The position numbers were made by a program, and so were the translations under genes. Shown here in pieces: positions 45,491-58,176 of a DNA stretch of 64,000 nt (its first letter is position 1; the number at the start of each line of letters is the position of its first letter). This stretch comes from Coccinella septempunctata. Its lineage: Eukaryota > Arthropoda > Insecta > Coleoptera > Coccinellidae. Location of the stretch: assembly GCF_907165205.1 (NCBI RefSeq), contig NC_058189.1, positions 40,760,270 to 40,824,269 on the forward strand, read 5' to 3'. The notes beneath the pieces were generated by a model. It made no database searches. It was given only the letters and a program-made list of their open reading frames with translations, and had not been told where the DNA came from.

Positions 45491-47207
45491 CTGAAAACAA
45501 AATACCTTTTTAGTAGTCATGCATTCGATTGGATAGGTGCCTAGACAACTACCATTTGGCATAAGGAATTTTTTGATCGACTGCAGGAAATATATTGAAA
45601 CCTTTACTTTCGTTTGAGATTCCTTACGATAGTTCAGACATTGTGTGAAGTCAAATTAAAGACTACCTTTAGTAAGACTAGTCTTCGCACAATGGTTCAG
45701 AAGTGAATATTTTTGGCGGATGCGAAATATGAAAGACAATATTGTATTCAAAGATTTCACCCAATAATATGCCCATTTTAATATTGATAACCAATTAGAA
45801 ACATAAAATATTCATATAAATAAAGTATCTGTTGCTCGATATCTAACGCCACAGATTAACGGCCGCCTAATCCTAAGTTATCCGCCACTTGAAGTACACA
45901 GACAATCCGGATGAAATCAATTTCGGTGAGCGAAGCGTGACCATCGATATATAATTTACCTTGTAGATAAATTATACCGGGTGGCACACCATAGACGAAT
46001 TAAAAATCGAAAATTGATAAGAATCAATCAGGAAGACCTTATGAAGATAGTTTCGGAATTAATTTTTACGTTCAACGAGATATATAGAAATACTGGGTGT
46101 GCCATTTGAAATATGATAGTTTTTGACCATTATTATTTGTAGTTGATGTTTGAAAATTACTTATGATCATATTCCAGAGTTAAATTGTTTGTTTCTGCGT
46201 ATAGGAGTAGCCAATTTGTCTACTCGAAAAAGTACTCGAAAAAGTCTGTGCCGCTGGCTGGTTTTTCACTGAATGCTATAAAAACACTATATTTTCAGTT
46301 TTTCGCCATTTTCTCATAAATGGTGCTTCTAAGGTATAAAGCGATCCGAAGAAACTCATCATAATTTGTGCTTACCATTCCATTTTGGAGGTCAAATACA
46401 GGTGTTACCTCGGGTGTTACAGTTAAAAAATGTAACTTTTGTCTATATCTTTGTTTCCGAACACCCTGTATATATTGTAAAATTGTGCCCTTAAGCATTT
46501 TTTCTACAGTATATTGACATTGCACGAAATTAAATGAGTTTAAAAAAAAAACTCTGGTGAGTTTTGATTGGGAGGAATATTTTCTGGTATACTAGGTACA
46601 TATATACAACATGTTGAATAAATGAATGTTGCACACCCTTTCTCGAAACTAATACATTTTCACACACCAATAATTGCTTATAAATACAGCACATTCGCAA
46701 GTCGTAGGAATGTATTCAAATTATTTCCAAATACCAATTGACAACTGTCAATATCTAAAAAGCGCTACAGACAGTGGGAAAAACGAAACTTATCCCTCAT
46801 ATCCAAAGTAGGAAAAATCAAAATCTAATCAGTGCATACACCATGTTTTAAGATATCTTAGCCTACACCCTATAGGAGATCTATTTAAAAAAATTGTTCT
46901 GCACTGATTCCAATTTTTTCCATTCCTCAAATCTGTAAGGTGGCCAAAGAATTGAGCAAACTCTAGTACAGGGTTCTAACACGTGTGCTAAAAAGATACT
47001 TCAGTGGTGTAATGTCGGAAAAATCAGAGGAGTGCCTGAATATGAGTACACGAACTCTGAAAGCCCTACTAGTGACTATGTCTAGGTGTCGTGTAAAGCT
47101 CAGATGGTTGTCTTAAATGACACCAAGGTCTTTAGTCAATAAAACATGCTCAACAGCATGTTTCCTGATGTTTCGAGATTTATCATCCTGTAATGTCGCA
47201 AAAAGCT
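45491..47207. other. Upstream of Svil exon A; includes MITE ends
   Basis: A GGGTGGCACACC end near 45980 and an ACACCCTGTATATA end near 46466 could delimit one element of about 500 bp with an internal GTGTTACC-rich part. The ends match only partly. No exon seen. Confidence 0.35.
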
Positions 47208-49405
47208 GCATTACACTAGCAGGGCACCTCAAAAAAATTTTACGATTTTTATGCCCTCGTTTTGCTCCCATTTTGCTCCGTTTTGCTCACCACTCAGTTT
47301 ATTTTGCTCACCTAATATACAATGAGCTATAGACAATTCAAAGTGCCCTGCTGATGTAATAGGTATTACATCAGCAGGGCACCCCAACGGATCTTTCAAA
47401 TATTCATCATTCGAAAGCTCTCGTTTTGCTCCGTTTTGCTCACCAGTCCATTCGTTTTGCTCATTTATACTTTACGAGTTTTTGGAGAAGAAAAAAAATT
47501 TTTTTCTTACCCTATCTTGTAGGATATCTGCATTTTGCTCTCTTTTTGCTCTTTCCAAATGTGCAAATCGTTTTTCTCCACCAGTTACCGTTAGCGGAAT
47601 ATGGGTAATTCAAAGTGCGCTGCTAGTGTAATATCACACTAGTAGGTCACCTCAACGGATCTTTCCGATATTGATCCCAATCGAAAGCTCACCATTAAGT
47701 TTTTTCTCACCTATTGAGCTATAGACAGATAAAAGTGGCAAAAGTGCCCTGCTAGTGTGATATTACCTCAACGGATACCAAAAAAAAATCACAACTGAAA
47801 AAAAGGGATTTCAGATTGCTCCTTTAACAAATCTTTACTACATATTTAAATCTGTAAATCGATTGGGATTTAATGACTTTTTCTTCAAAGAACCGACATT
47901 TGATATAGACCAGTCTTCTGTCAGTCCATGTGACACGACTCAGCTTCCTGATGAGTCTGACTGGTGAGCCCTACATCCCAATTTTTTAACATGTAATCGT
48001 TTTATCGATGGTGCAAAAACATTTTGATTCACATAATGCATACTATAATTCATAATATTAATAATTAATAGCTTCACCATTACCGACCATTACTTTATAC
48101 CAGCATCGGTTATTACTTCATAAATTTTAAATCAAAACGGTTCACAGTATCGAGTTTCATGAAGAGTACCATTTAGGTGTAAAATTGAATGATGTTTAAG
48201 TTCACTTGAAATTATAAACGACTAGGTACTAGAAGTCCATCAGTTCTTTCAAAGAAAGGATGGTCTGATAGCACCAGTCAGAAGTTGCGATATTTTAAGA
48301 AATAATGGTGATATGATTCGAAAGGCTGTATCCAATTTGAAAATTCGGCAAGAGAAATGTATACAAGCTATTGGTTTTCATTTCGAACTTTTGAAATATC
48401 GTTGACTCAGCAATTCATTCGTTCCTATTTTTATTTTTATTAGGTACTCTTTACTGTATTTTATTTTTTTCATTTGTTATTGTTTCGTTATTGAAGTGCT
48501 TATTAAAGCTCTGATCTTTTTTGTAAATTTTCTACTAATACATTCGCATTTTATATATTCAAACATAACATTTTCAGTTCTCTTCATGGTGAAAAATTCA
48601 AATTTTCGAACTTTATCCAAATTCAAAAATTCATAAAAAAATAATTCTTGATGTGAAACTGAAAATTGAGTGATACCGAGAATTGAAGCATAATTAGGCT
48701 TCTTCCTAAAAAACGAATCAATTATTTGTCATTTGAAATACAAAGTGTTTTTTTTTGCCCTGAACACTTTAAATGAATATTAATGAGTCCGACCCTGGAA
48801 TAATGAAATAATTGAGGAGATCATTCTGACTTGACCTTAGCATGTGTCAATAACCTCCCAAGTTTCAATAATATCCGTCAATAAGTTTGGATTTTATGAT
48901 GGTCTAAGTATTTCCATGAAGTTGGAAAATCACCCTGTAGCTTTCTAGGGAAATCCAGAAATTAATTTTTTATAGTCAATCCGTAACCAGCTAGTCCAAC
49001 TCTATCTCTGGTAAGAGTATGTACAGTTATTCCCCGGACACCCTGTATATCTCGGTAGCGGTAAGTGGTAGAGAAAAACGAATTGCAGATTTGGAAAGAA
49101 CAAAACAAAGATATCCCACAAGCTAGGGTGAGAAAAAAAATTTCTCCTCCAAAAACTCGTAAAGTATAAATGAGCAAAACAAAGGACCGGTGAGCAAAAC
49201 GGAGCAAAACGAGAGCTTTCGAATGATACCAATATTGAAAAGATCCGTTGTGGCGTAATATTACACCAGCAGGGCACTTTGAATTGTCTAGAGATATATA
49301 GGTGAGCAAAATAAACTGAGTGCTGGGCAAAACGGAGCAAAATGAGAGCAAAACGAGGGCATAAAAATCGTGAAAATTCTTTGAGGTGCCCTGCTAGTGT
49401 AATGC
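47208..49405. mobile_element. Composite inverted repeat with GCATTACACTAGCAGGGCAC ends
   Basis: GCATTACACTAGCAGGGCAC at 47208 is mirrored at the right end at 49405. ATGTCGCAAAA lies just outside both sides (47193-47203, 49408-49418), a likely target duplication, though four bases intervene on the left. Variants of the end recur inside at about 47342-47382, 47610-47655, 47740-47765 and 49255-49278, dividing it into nested units. Each unit holds clusters of GTTTTGCTC/GTTTTGCTCC. The middle (about 47770-49000) seems unrelated. ORFs over the repeat are low-complexity chance frames. Confidence 0.6.
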
Positions 49406-50930
49406 CGATGTCGCAAAAGATATACAAGATTCTCAATCTAAAAGTATTTGCTCCTACAGCTCGCTAAAAAATATGTATAACCTACTTTCTCTGTCACACT
49501 CATCAAGGGTAAACTATTCCTTGATTACTCCCTCCTGTTAGCTATATACAATCGGGTCCATAATTGTCCCTTTCAAGAAATTTTACGAAGATTTCTTCAG
49601 TTTTAGGAAATCTGCCTCAGTTTCGTTTTCGCTACACGGTATAAAACATTCGGTTTTCATGAAAATACGACACTACCTCTAAGTAGTCTCAGAAGGAATA
49701 AGGAATAATCTATTTATGTAGGCAGAGGCATGGGTGACAAATACATAATCGGACTAGAAGCTGCTAAAGGCGAATTAATGAAAAAATCTTTTTGGTATCT
49801 CGTGCAATTCGTTATTCTTGACACACATTTCAAGTCTTCACCATAGAAGGACCATAGCACTTACAAACATACCGTATTCGCAAATCGATGTTTCTAATTC
49901 TCAACATATTCCGATAAAAAATACAAAACGAGTTGGCAGAGTTGATTACCAAAGAGCCGTATATTTACGCAGTAATCACGCTAATGAAGAATATATTTGC
50001 ACACTCAATTCTACGAGATTGCTTTATGATTTCTCTATAATAATTCCGGCATTGAAATTGATAAAAAAACCATATTTAGAATTATGAAAACTTGCTGTAC
50101 TTAATGAGCAACGCATTTGAAAAAAAAAATGATTTAGAAAAATTCTATTTCCATTTTTTTTCTCCATAAGCTCAGAAATAGAAGAGTTTCAAAAAAAAGT
50201 TAATCTGCGATTTATCCTACTGAAAATTTTCTTTCATAAATTATTACATATTAAGTATACGTCAACAGATTGAAAAGCAGCGATACATTTGAGCTGATGA
50301 AACTCAATAGACCGATGCTGACTCGTGCAAAATTTCGTGAAACCGCAAAGTAAAAAGTAAACGAAAATCTCATATTCTGCAAGTTCGGAGCTATATGCGG
50401 CAAATGACGCTTGAATTTTGCAAAAATCTTGCAAAGGTTTTTTAAGAGAACATGGTTTTATTTTTCAATTTGAAAGTTTCTTTATTTTTGCTAATATTGT
50501 GAAAATATTCACTTTTTCTGGGAGCCAAGAAAACTTGCCCGCGGTATAATCTCTTAGATTATGAGATTGAACAAGCATTAAAAAGCTCCCTATATTCTGT
50601 CAGTGCTTCCCTATTTATCTATTTTCAATCGTATGTAACAAAATGTGCAACGATTAGGGGTGTTATGTGAAAATAACGAAAAAAATATTTGCAGATAAAT
50701 CCAGTGGCGGCCCGTGGTCATTTGAAAGGATGAGGCTAAAATTTTGATGAGCAATGAATTCAAGTATATAAGCAGTAAATCGATTATATTTTTTCAATAT
50801 AGTAGGTACAAAATGATATTTTTTCTGAAATTCATTTACTTTGATAATAGTTTCCAGAATAAATGGGTGAGAGTTTAGTGTTTGCCAGCAAATTCCAACT
50901 GACTGAAATTATTCATCAAAATTCAAAGTA
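49406..50930. other. Intergenic or intronic, nothing recognised
   Basis: AT-rich DNA. Two short ORFs (49818-50087 plus, 50234-50434 minus) resemble nothing known to me. Confidence 0.4.
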
Positions 50931-51226
50931 CAGGGTGGGCAAAATTATACCTGAACTACAACTTTTTTACCCAACGAGATGACGAAAAATGTATGTGTCA
51001 TTCATGTCGTGTTTTTTTCGAGAAACTATTAATGCCATCAACTGCATTCCTCTATCTTCTTTTGTTTTCGAGTTATAGGCCAAAATTGAAATTTCGGCGA
51101 TTTCAACTTTGGTCATTATCTCCGTTTCTGTTTGTGATATGTTGAAATGAAAACATTATACAGACACTTTTTTGATAGCAATCCAGTGGCGTACTATGAT
51201 TTTCTCCAACAGGTATATTTGCAAGT
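50931..51226 (+). mobile_element. Solo half of the CAGGGTGGGC element
   Basis: Begins CAGGGTGGGCAAAATTATAC and continues in close similarity to the left arm of the element at 53654 as far as the CAACAGGTATATTTGC block. There the second arm is missing. It represents one arm of a palindromic MITE. Confidence 0.65.
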
Positions 51227-53653
51227 TCGAATCGTAGTATTTTCATCTGAATATCTTGCCCAGGCGTTCTAAAATATTCTGTTTGAATATATTTATAAAA
51301 ATTATTTCAGTTTATAAATGTAAGTACATCACGAATTTTGGTTGTCAGCCTCTGATGAGCCGCACTTCTAAAAAATAAAAAAACAATGATATGCATAGTA
51401 ACCCTATGCTGAAGAGTTCATTTCAGTTTTGAATAAATGAAAAACTTATTAATTATTACCTACATTTTTTAGGTGTAACCATAGATTAGTCTAATGGTCT
51501 TACAGAATGAAATCCTTCTGAAACGTAGCTTAGGATTTTTTTTAACTACACACTCCGCTTTATATAATTATAGTCAAACTACAACTCACATCAAGATAAT
51601 TTGTTTTTCACGGCAGTCGACTCCCATTACTTTAAAAGAATGTAATAGCAAGATAAAATTGCTCCTCTAATGAAAGATTGTTATTGTGCTATTTGTAGTG
51701 ACTCTACGAAACGAAAGTAACTCTAATACTTATTTTTTGTCTACATGGAATTATCTTAACTAATTGAATTGTAGTTCTTGGGGAGATCTGGGTACGTACC
51801 ACAAGCTAACGACAAGCGCACGACTCGACAGTAATCCCGTTTTTTCCCTTTTTTTCTGCCTTATCTTTAAGTCGAATAGCTGAAAATTTGTACGAAAGAT
51901 GATCAGTAACCTCTGTATGAACATCTTGTTAACACGAAAACTGTCGGGTGTAAATAGATTGCGGACAACGCCTTATCAAATCCGACATCGATAGGTTGTC
52001 GATAGATTGTCGATCGATCGTAGTTCCACTGCTGGCTAATCTATTAGGATCAGTTCAGATTACAGAGTGATCGCAGTTGCTTCACTGGTGGAAATTGGAT
52101 CAGAACTCTCATTGAGAGTTGAATAATTTCAGCTGAGAATGTTTTCTTACTACGTTACTAAAATGCGACACCCATGTTAGGTGAACCGCCTGGTCGATAA
52201 TCGCAGCTTCAAAAATCTTTTATTTTTCTTTCGAAAGTTCGATACAATACAAAGGTTCAATCGATAGGGCCGTGGTCAAGTTCGATTAAGACGATGAAAC
52301 AGTATTGGAGTTATCAGGATATATTCGTCTCGAAAATAGATTTTCAAAGAAATTTAGGAGAATTGACGACTCGCTCTGATAATCTTTCGAATGTCGTCAG
52401 AAACATTGAGTACTCAACCCAGCCGATTTTATTCCGGGCCGTCCAAAATCGGTGTGTGTGCAACTAGGCTAATAAGTGATAAATCTGAGATTCTTACTTT
52501 TTGTTGTTTTGATATGTTCTACTCCTCACTGCGAATGTAAATAATTTTGAAGATTACAGTAAACCAACTAACATACCTGATGAACAAATGTAGGTACAAT
52601 TTTTTTGATCAGTGATTTGTTTTTAATTTCATTGATTTCGTCATTTACTATGAATGAATAAAGCTGATTACTTAGTCCCCTTTATAATGTGACTTGTATT
52701 GTATTGCATATAATTCAGAGAACTCATATTTGCTTTGGATTTGAGGAAGCGTATTTGAAAAATCATCAGAAAAAACTACGATGACACATAACCTAAAATA
52801 AAATGAAGGTTGTTCATTTCAAATTGACGCTTAAATCCCCACCCCTTATCGATCAACCATGCGATCGCAGCGACTCCTATTTTCTCCGTTTTTGAAGACA
52901 CATTTTTAGTACGGCGATCGTTCTTCTCTCTACTCTCCATAATCTCTCTCTTCCCTCATCTCTTCTTTCATCTTCCTCCCCACAGAGTCGACACTCGTTA
53001 GTTACTTCTATACCCTCCCATTCTCATTAGGTGCTTTCAGGGGTGGCAATGCTCTGAAGGAATTCAGTGAAAAGGTGTAGCATATTCCCGATAAAATCCA
53101 CATATTTCGGAGATCTCACAGTATTAAAGGCACTTTTTGGAATGTTCAAGTCTCGCAAGATCATTCCTTAATAATTCTCATTTGGTTTCTTTTTTCTCCT
53201 GAAACTTTTTATTGTAGCTACATTTTCCTTCACCACAGAAAGGTTCCGGGTCAATAAAAGGAGATTATGCATCTTTCCTGGCAAATGTATTGGCCTTTTC
53301 ATTACCATTGATATATACCCAGTATTTTCAACTCGCTTCAACCATGTAGATTGAAAATTCATGAGGAGTTCCAGAAAGGTTCTGAGAAAATGGAGTGACT
53401 TCATGCTCCTTTTCTGGCAAATGTGTTGGCCCTTTGATTCATGAGTGACAAGAAACCCTAAGCAGACCTTGTTATACTTGCCTATTTCGTTGGGTCTTCT
53501 TCAGCACTTCCATACCATCTCAGAATCGATGATATTAGTGGTTTGATCGTAGCATCACTGTCAGAATGCATGGCTATATCATATTTCTGATAGTTTCTTT
53601 CTAGGGAAATGTCTGGGACAACCTGTCAGAATAGTAAAAAATAGATCATTGTA
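51227..53653. other. No gene recognised; two CpG- or GAGA-rich stretches
   Basis: 51780-52100 is richer in CpG than its surroundings (GACAAGCGCACGACTCGACA; ATCGATAGG/TCGATCGATCG). 52840-53035 has a pyrimidine-rich plus strand, i.e. GAGA-rich on the minus strand. Either could be a promoter, possibly for 5' Svil transcripts running leftward. No exon identified. A CTGGCAAATGTNTTGGCC word occurs twice (about 53277 and 53411). Confidence 0.3.
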
Positions 53654-54324
53654 CAGGGTGGGCAAAATTGGTGATACCTGTACTACAACTTTTTAACTCA
53701 ACGAGATAAGGAAAAATGAATGTACCATTCATGTCGTCTTTTTTCGAGAAACTAATGATGCCATCAACTGCATTCCTCTATCGTCTTTTTTTTTGAGTTA
53801 TAGGCCAAAATTTAAATTTGGGCGATTTCAACTATGGTCATTATCTCCGTTTCTGTTTGTGCTAGGATGTTGAAATGAAGACACAATACAGACACTTTTT
53901 GATAGCAATCCAGCGGCGTACTATGTATTTTTCCTACAGGTTTATTTGATGAGCTATAACATAAACTTGTGTTTTTTCTTATGAAAACAGTAGTTTAAAA
54001 TGACTTAGAAAGAATCGCCATTTTTTTTACCTCTTCAGAAATATATTATACATCAACCTCAGTCTTTCTAAGTCTGTTTTCATAAGAAAAAATAGATCTT
54101 TATGTTATAGCTCAGCAAATATACCTGTTGGAAAAAAATCATAGTACGCCACTGGATTGCCATGGTAAAAGTGTCTGTATAATGTTTTCATTTCAATATC
54201 CTAGCTCAAACAGAAACGGAGATAATGACCAAAGTTGACATTTTAATTTTGACCTATATCTCGAAAACAAAAGAAGATAGAGAAATGCAGTTGATGGCAT
54301 TATTAGTTTCTCGAAAAAAGACCG

Positions 54325-57098
54325 TAATTTATTTATTTATTTATTGATACAACTCATACAGATTCCACAATACAAGTATTCTAGTTTCCGATTCTTGAGT
54401 CGGCTATTACTAATAACAATTGTACACTAATAATTATCAATCCGATTCAATTTTAACCATTACGGTTCTTGAATATACAATACATAATTGAAATCATCAA
54501 CAAAAGAATGAAACAAAAAAAAAAAAAATTGAAATCAAGTTTGAACTCTCAAGTTGCAATTATTGAATCATAGAAGTAGTCATACAGTTTTCGCTTTATT
54601 TGAGATGTTGAGTGCGAAAACAAATCACATACATCCTGAACCCTATTGTACTTATCACACATTGAATGTATTGGAGAAAATTTCATAGAATTTGTTCTAG
54701 GGCAAGGTAAATAGAATGTAGAATGAGATCTCACATTAATCCTCGGTACTGAGAAAAGTAATTTATCAAGTGTAGCACTGTCAGTATTTTCATTTGTGAT
54801 AGTTTTATGTAGGTAAACTATTTCAGCAATAAATCTTCTATTTTCTAGTGTTATTAAATTATAATTTTTTAAATTATTGTTAAAACTATTTTTACTCTTA
54901 CGTAATATAAAGTTAACATTATTAAGAAATTTCTTGATTACACCTTCAATCTTTCTTTGTTGACACAAATAACTAGGATTCCAAACAACCGAACAATACT
55001 CAAGTCTAGATATAACATATGAATCAAATAGGATTTTTAATGTTCTAAAGTTTGTGAACTCTCTAGTGTTCCTCAAAATGAACCCAAGCATCTTATAAGA
55101 ATTTTTAACTACTTCATCAATATGATCATTAAAGGTTAAAGATCTATCAAATAATACACCTAAATCTTTGATTTTCTCGAGTCTAGTCAAGGGATCACCG
55201 TCCACAGCATAATTATAGATAAGGTCCACCTTTTTTCTAGAAAATGTTACAAGATAACATTTCGCACTGTTAAATGTCAGTTTATTTCTTTTAGCCCAGG
55301 CCACAACCCTATCCAAATCAGACCTCAGTTCCTCTGCATCATTAGGATTTCTAATAATCTTATATAACTTCACATCATCAGCATAGAGACTCATCTCAGA
55401 GAAAGTCACAACATCAACAATATCATTGATATAAAGAAGGAACAACAAGGGCCCAAGGTTTGAACCCTGTGGTACCCCTGATGTGGCTTCGAAGTTTTCA
55501 GAAAAAAATTGATTTATCCTCACACACTGAGTTCTCCCACCCAAATAAGAACCAAAAAAAGAAACCAAATGAGGTGAAAAATTGTGTATATGCAGAAGCT
55601 TAAACAATATAATGTCATGGGGTACCCTATCGAAGGCTTTAACTGCATCCAGATAAAGCACATCTACTTGAGAATGATTAGAAAAGGCATTCAAGGAATA
55701 TTCAACAAACTCGATCAAGTTTGATGATGTAGACCTACCAGCAGTGAAACCATGCTGTTGAACTGGGATTTTGTTCTTCACGTGAAACATAATATATTTA
55801 TATAAGACCGATTCAAACACTTTTGCAATATTTGAAATGATAGAAATAGGCCGGTAATTCACTATTTTTTCTTTTTCACCCGTTTTATATACTGGGCATA
55901 TGAAGGCTGTTTTAAGACATGTCGGAAAACTAGCTGTTTTCAAGGATAAATTAAATAATATGAAAAATGGTTTCGCAAAAATATCTGCACACTGCCTAAT
56001 TACACATGCCGGTAAATTATCAGGACCCATACTTTTTTTTGGTTTCAAATTTTGAATAGCCTCTTCAATATCTTCCACAGTTATCTGACTTATATGGAAA
56101 AACCCACCACGATCAGCATTGCAAACATTATCTAAACCACCCGGTTCCTGCCTTGTATAATTTTTAGAGAAGTGATCTGCAAATGCATTTACTATTTGTG
56201 AACCGTCTGATAAGATTTCACCCCCATACTCCATCTCACCTGGTATCCTAGTGATATCTTTTTTGTTATTGATAAAATTCCAAAACTTTTTAGGGTTTTC
56301 TTGAAGTTCTACTTCTACATTCATCAAATATTTTTTATAAGCAGTTCTAATATCTTTTTTAATTTTGGATCTTAATTCATTGAATCTTTCATAGTAACAA
56401 CTTAGTAAATGCCTCTTATATAGTCTATGATATTTATTTTTTTGTTTTATATTATTAATTATATCACTACTGAACCAAGGAGGATATAGAAATGCTCTGG
56501 AAATAGTTTTTGGAACACAAACATCCACCACATCAAGAACAAGTCTATAAAATCTATCAAATGCCAAATCTACATCCGAAAAATGCTTAAGAACATCCCA
56601 GTCAACCTGTGAAAGCAGGTTTTTCATCAGCAGTATATCTGCTTTTGCATAGTTATAAGCAGGACAGTTATTTGTATTAATTTTTTTCGGCTGTGTCAAA
56701 GAAAATGAAAGGATTATATCAAGAGCAGGATGACAGGCATCCTCCCTTACCAAAGAAGATTCATGTCTTAAAACTGTACAGTGAACATCTTCACTACATA
56801 GCACCACATCCAAGAGTCTATTCTTGTTGTTTGAAACAGAATTACACTGTGTAAGATTAAAAAGACCCTGAAAATTGAGGAGTGCGTTTACTATTCTAGT
56901 AGACTTGCCAAAATTGTAATATTGACTAAGTTCTGTTATGTTTAAGTCTCCAATTATAACGAAGTCATTCACTAATGCAAAGGGCAGAGACTCAACAAAA
57001 GAAAACAATAATTCATAATTTTCAAAAGTGGACCTATCAGGCGGTAAGTATACAGCAAAAATGTAAAACTTATAAGAATGTGAAAGGAAATGTGCCAT
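54325..57098 (-). mobile_element. 5'-truncated non-LTR retrotransposon
   Basis: Minus-strand insertion with a (TAAA)n 3' tail (TTTATTTATTTATT at 54329-54343 on plus). Its 5' border lies within the endonuclease domain, at or just left of 57098, abutting palindromic-element sequence. Differs in protein from the elements at 1-2973 and 10295-13150. Intact frame and clean tail suggest a recent event. Confidence 0.85.
54549..57098 (-). CDS. Retrotransposon endonuclease (partial) and reverse transcriptase
   Basis: 849 codons open from an ATG at 57098. The ATG lies at the insertion junction and probably derives from the interrupted element, so the apparent protein start MAHFL may be chimeric. The endonuclease lacks its N-terminal third (no QN or E motif). 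It keeps YLPPDRS, IIGDLNITEL (instead of GDFN) and a D.CHPALD segment in place of the usual SDH. Reverse transcriptase is complete: KTGEKEKIVNYRPISI, YLDAVKAFDRVPHD, SGVPQGSNLGPLLF, LYADDVKLY, the LGVLFDRSLTFNDHID thumb motif and VISRLEYCSVVWNPSY. It could make a reverse transcriptase but not a full endonuclease. Confidence 0.9.
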   Translation of the reverse strand: MAHFLSHSYKFYIFAVYLPPDRSTFENYELLFSFVESLPFALVNDFVIIGDLNITELSQYYNFGKSTRIVNALLNFQGLFNLTQCNSVSNNKNRLLDVVLCSEDVHCTVLRHESSLVREDACHPALDIILSFSLTQPKKINTNNCPAYNYAKADILLMKNLLSQVDWDVLKHFSDVDLAFDRFYRLVLDVVDVCVPKTISRAFLYPPWFSSDIINNIKQKNKYHRLYKRHLLSCYYERFNELRSKIKKDIRTAYKKYLMNVEVELQENPKKFWNFINNKKDITRIPGEMEYGGEILSDGSQIVNAFADHFSKNYTRQEPGGLDNVCNADRGGFFHISQITVEDIEEAIQNLKPKKSMGPDNLPACVIRQCADIFAKPFFILFNLSLKTASFPTCLKTAFICPVYKTGEKEKIVNYRPISIISNIAKVFESVLYKYIMFHVKNKIPVQQHGFTAGRSTSSNLIEFVEYSLNAFSNHSQVDVLYLDAVKAFDRVPHDIILFKLLHIHNFSPHLVSFFGSYLGGRTQCVRINQFFSENFEATSGVPQGSNLGPLLFLLYINDIVDVVTFSEMSLYADDVKLYKIIRNPNDAEELRSDLDRVVAWAKRNKLTFNSAKCYLVTFSRKKVDLIYNYAVDGDPLTRLEKIKDLGVLFDRSLTFNDHIDEVVKNSYKMLGFILRNTREFTNFRTLKILFDSYVISRLEYCSVVWNPSYLCQQRKIEGVIKKFLNNVNFILRKSKNSFNNNLKNYNLITLENRRFIAEIVYLHKTITNENTDSATLDKLLFSVPRINVRSHSTFYLPCPRTNSMKFSPIHSMCDKYNRVQDVCDLFSHSTSQIKRKLYDYFYDSIIAT

Positions 57099-57159
57099 GC
57101 ATTTTCCTCTATCTCGTTGGGTTGAAAAAAATGTAATTCAGGTATAATTTTGCCCAGCC

Positions 57160-58176
57160 TGTACATACTCGGGCGTGTCAGATTAAGATATATGTGGTCA
57201 ATTACATGTTGAAAAGCATATATTCTCTAAATCTGACAATTTAAGGGTGACGAAAATGTGTGGGAGGGCGCCAAAGTTGGAAAAAAAAAGTCACGTGTAC
57301 ATTCTCGAGCGCGGTGGCTTTTTTTCTTATTTTGAAGCTAATGATTCAAGAATAACGGAAAAAATATAATCGGACAGTTTCAGCAAGCCCAAACAATAAA
57401 AATTGGCCATAAAGGTCACAAAAACCAGTTTTTTTGAATTATCTCCTCTCCTAGGCTTCAAATTGTTTTTGGATTCCTCATAAACGTTGTAGAGCATAAC
57501 ATTCTCTACAAATTTTGTCCCAAGTAATTTTTTCCACGTTTGAAATTTTTTGAGATATATGGCGATGAGTGTACATCAGACTGGGTTTCTACATTGACCT
57601 TGGCCTTTCGTATGTGTGGCTAAGCTTCTCGCCCTTATCGCCCTCTAACTCGAAAACGGTTAAGAGTATGTAAAATTGCTTCAGACAAAAGATGTATTGA
57701 ATTTTATTATCCACAACTTTCATAATGAATACTGAAACGATTAAAGGTACAGGAAGGGAGATATTTAAAAAAAATGCCTTGTTATCATCTTCAAACCGTC
57801 AGATTCAGAAAACCCTCCCCAATTTGTATCAGATTAATGTGTAAACGCGTCTGCAACACCGAGATTAACCATCTGTATGACAATCTGACACGCTCCAGTA
57901 TGTACAAGTAGGTAACAATTTTTTTTTTAATTTTCAAAGGACCTCTGTGATTTTGCGTCACGTTCGAATTGTTAGTCTCTTGAAAAGTAGTTTCCTTTGG
58001 GTCCAATTAACATATCCTCTAAAAATCTGACACGCTCGAAATATTTTTTTAGCCACTTTCAACTCTTCCATACGGCGAGCCCCACCACGCAAACTGTCAG
58101 ATTAACATGAATTTATTATCAGAGACAGGTAGGGAATATACAGTATCTTAATCTGACTCGTTCGAGTATGTATACC
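57160..58176. mobile_element. MITE with CATACTCG...GTCAGATTAAGATA ends
   Basis: The left end GTACATACTCGGGCGTGTCAG then ATTAAGATA (57161-57190) is mirrored at 58140-58176 with a few changes. Shorter copies of the same word (AATCTGACACGCTC) lie inside at about 57883-57905, 58023-58036 and 58098-58110. There is no ORF of note. It directly abuts the right end of the previous element; TGTACATAC is shared between them. Confidence 0.6.

Larger units (their letters stand above)
53654..57162. mobile_element. CAGGGTGGGC palindromic element split by a LINE
   Basis: The left part (53654-54324) starts CAGGGTGGGCAAAATTGG and is itself a near-palindrome centred near 54030. The right end (57099-57162) is the inverse of the left end (..AATTTTGCCCAGCCTG). 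The retrotransposon at 54325-57098 sits between, in the right arm after the GTTTCTCGAAAAAAGAC block. About ten bases of the arm appear lost at the junction. Confidence 0.7.

Noticed and set aside
48962..49436. Two overlapping minus-strand ORFs of 129 and 144 codons
   Set aside because: They read through GTTTTGCTC repeats and terminal repeat words in two frames, which is typical of low-complexity DNA.
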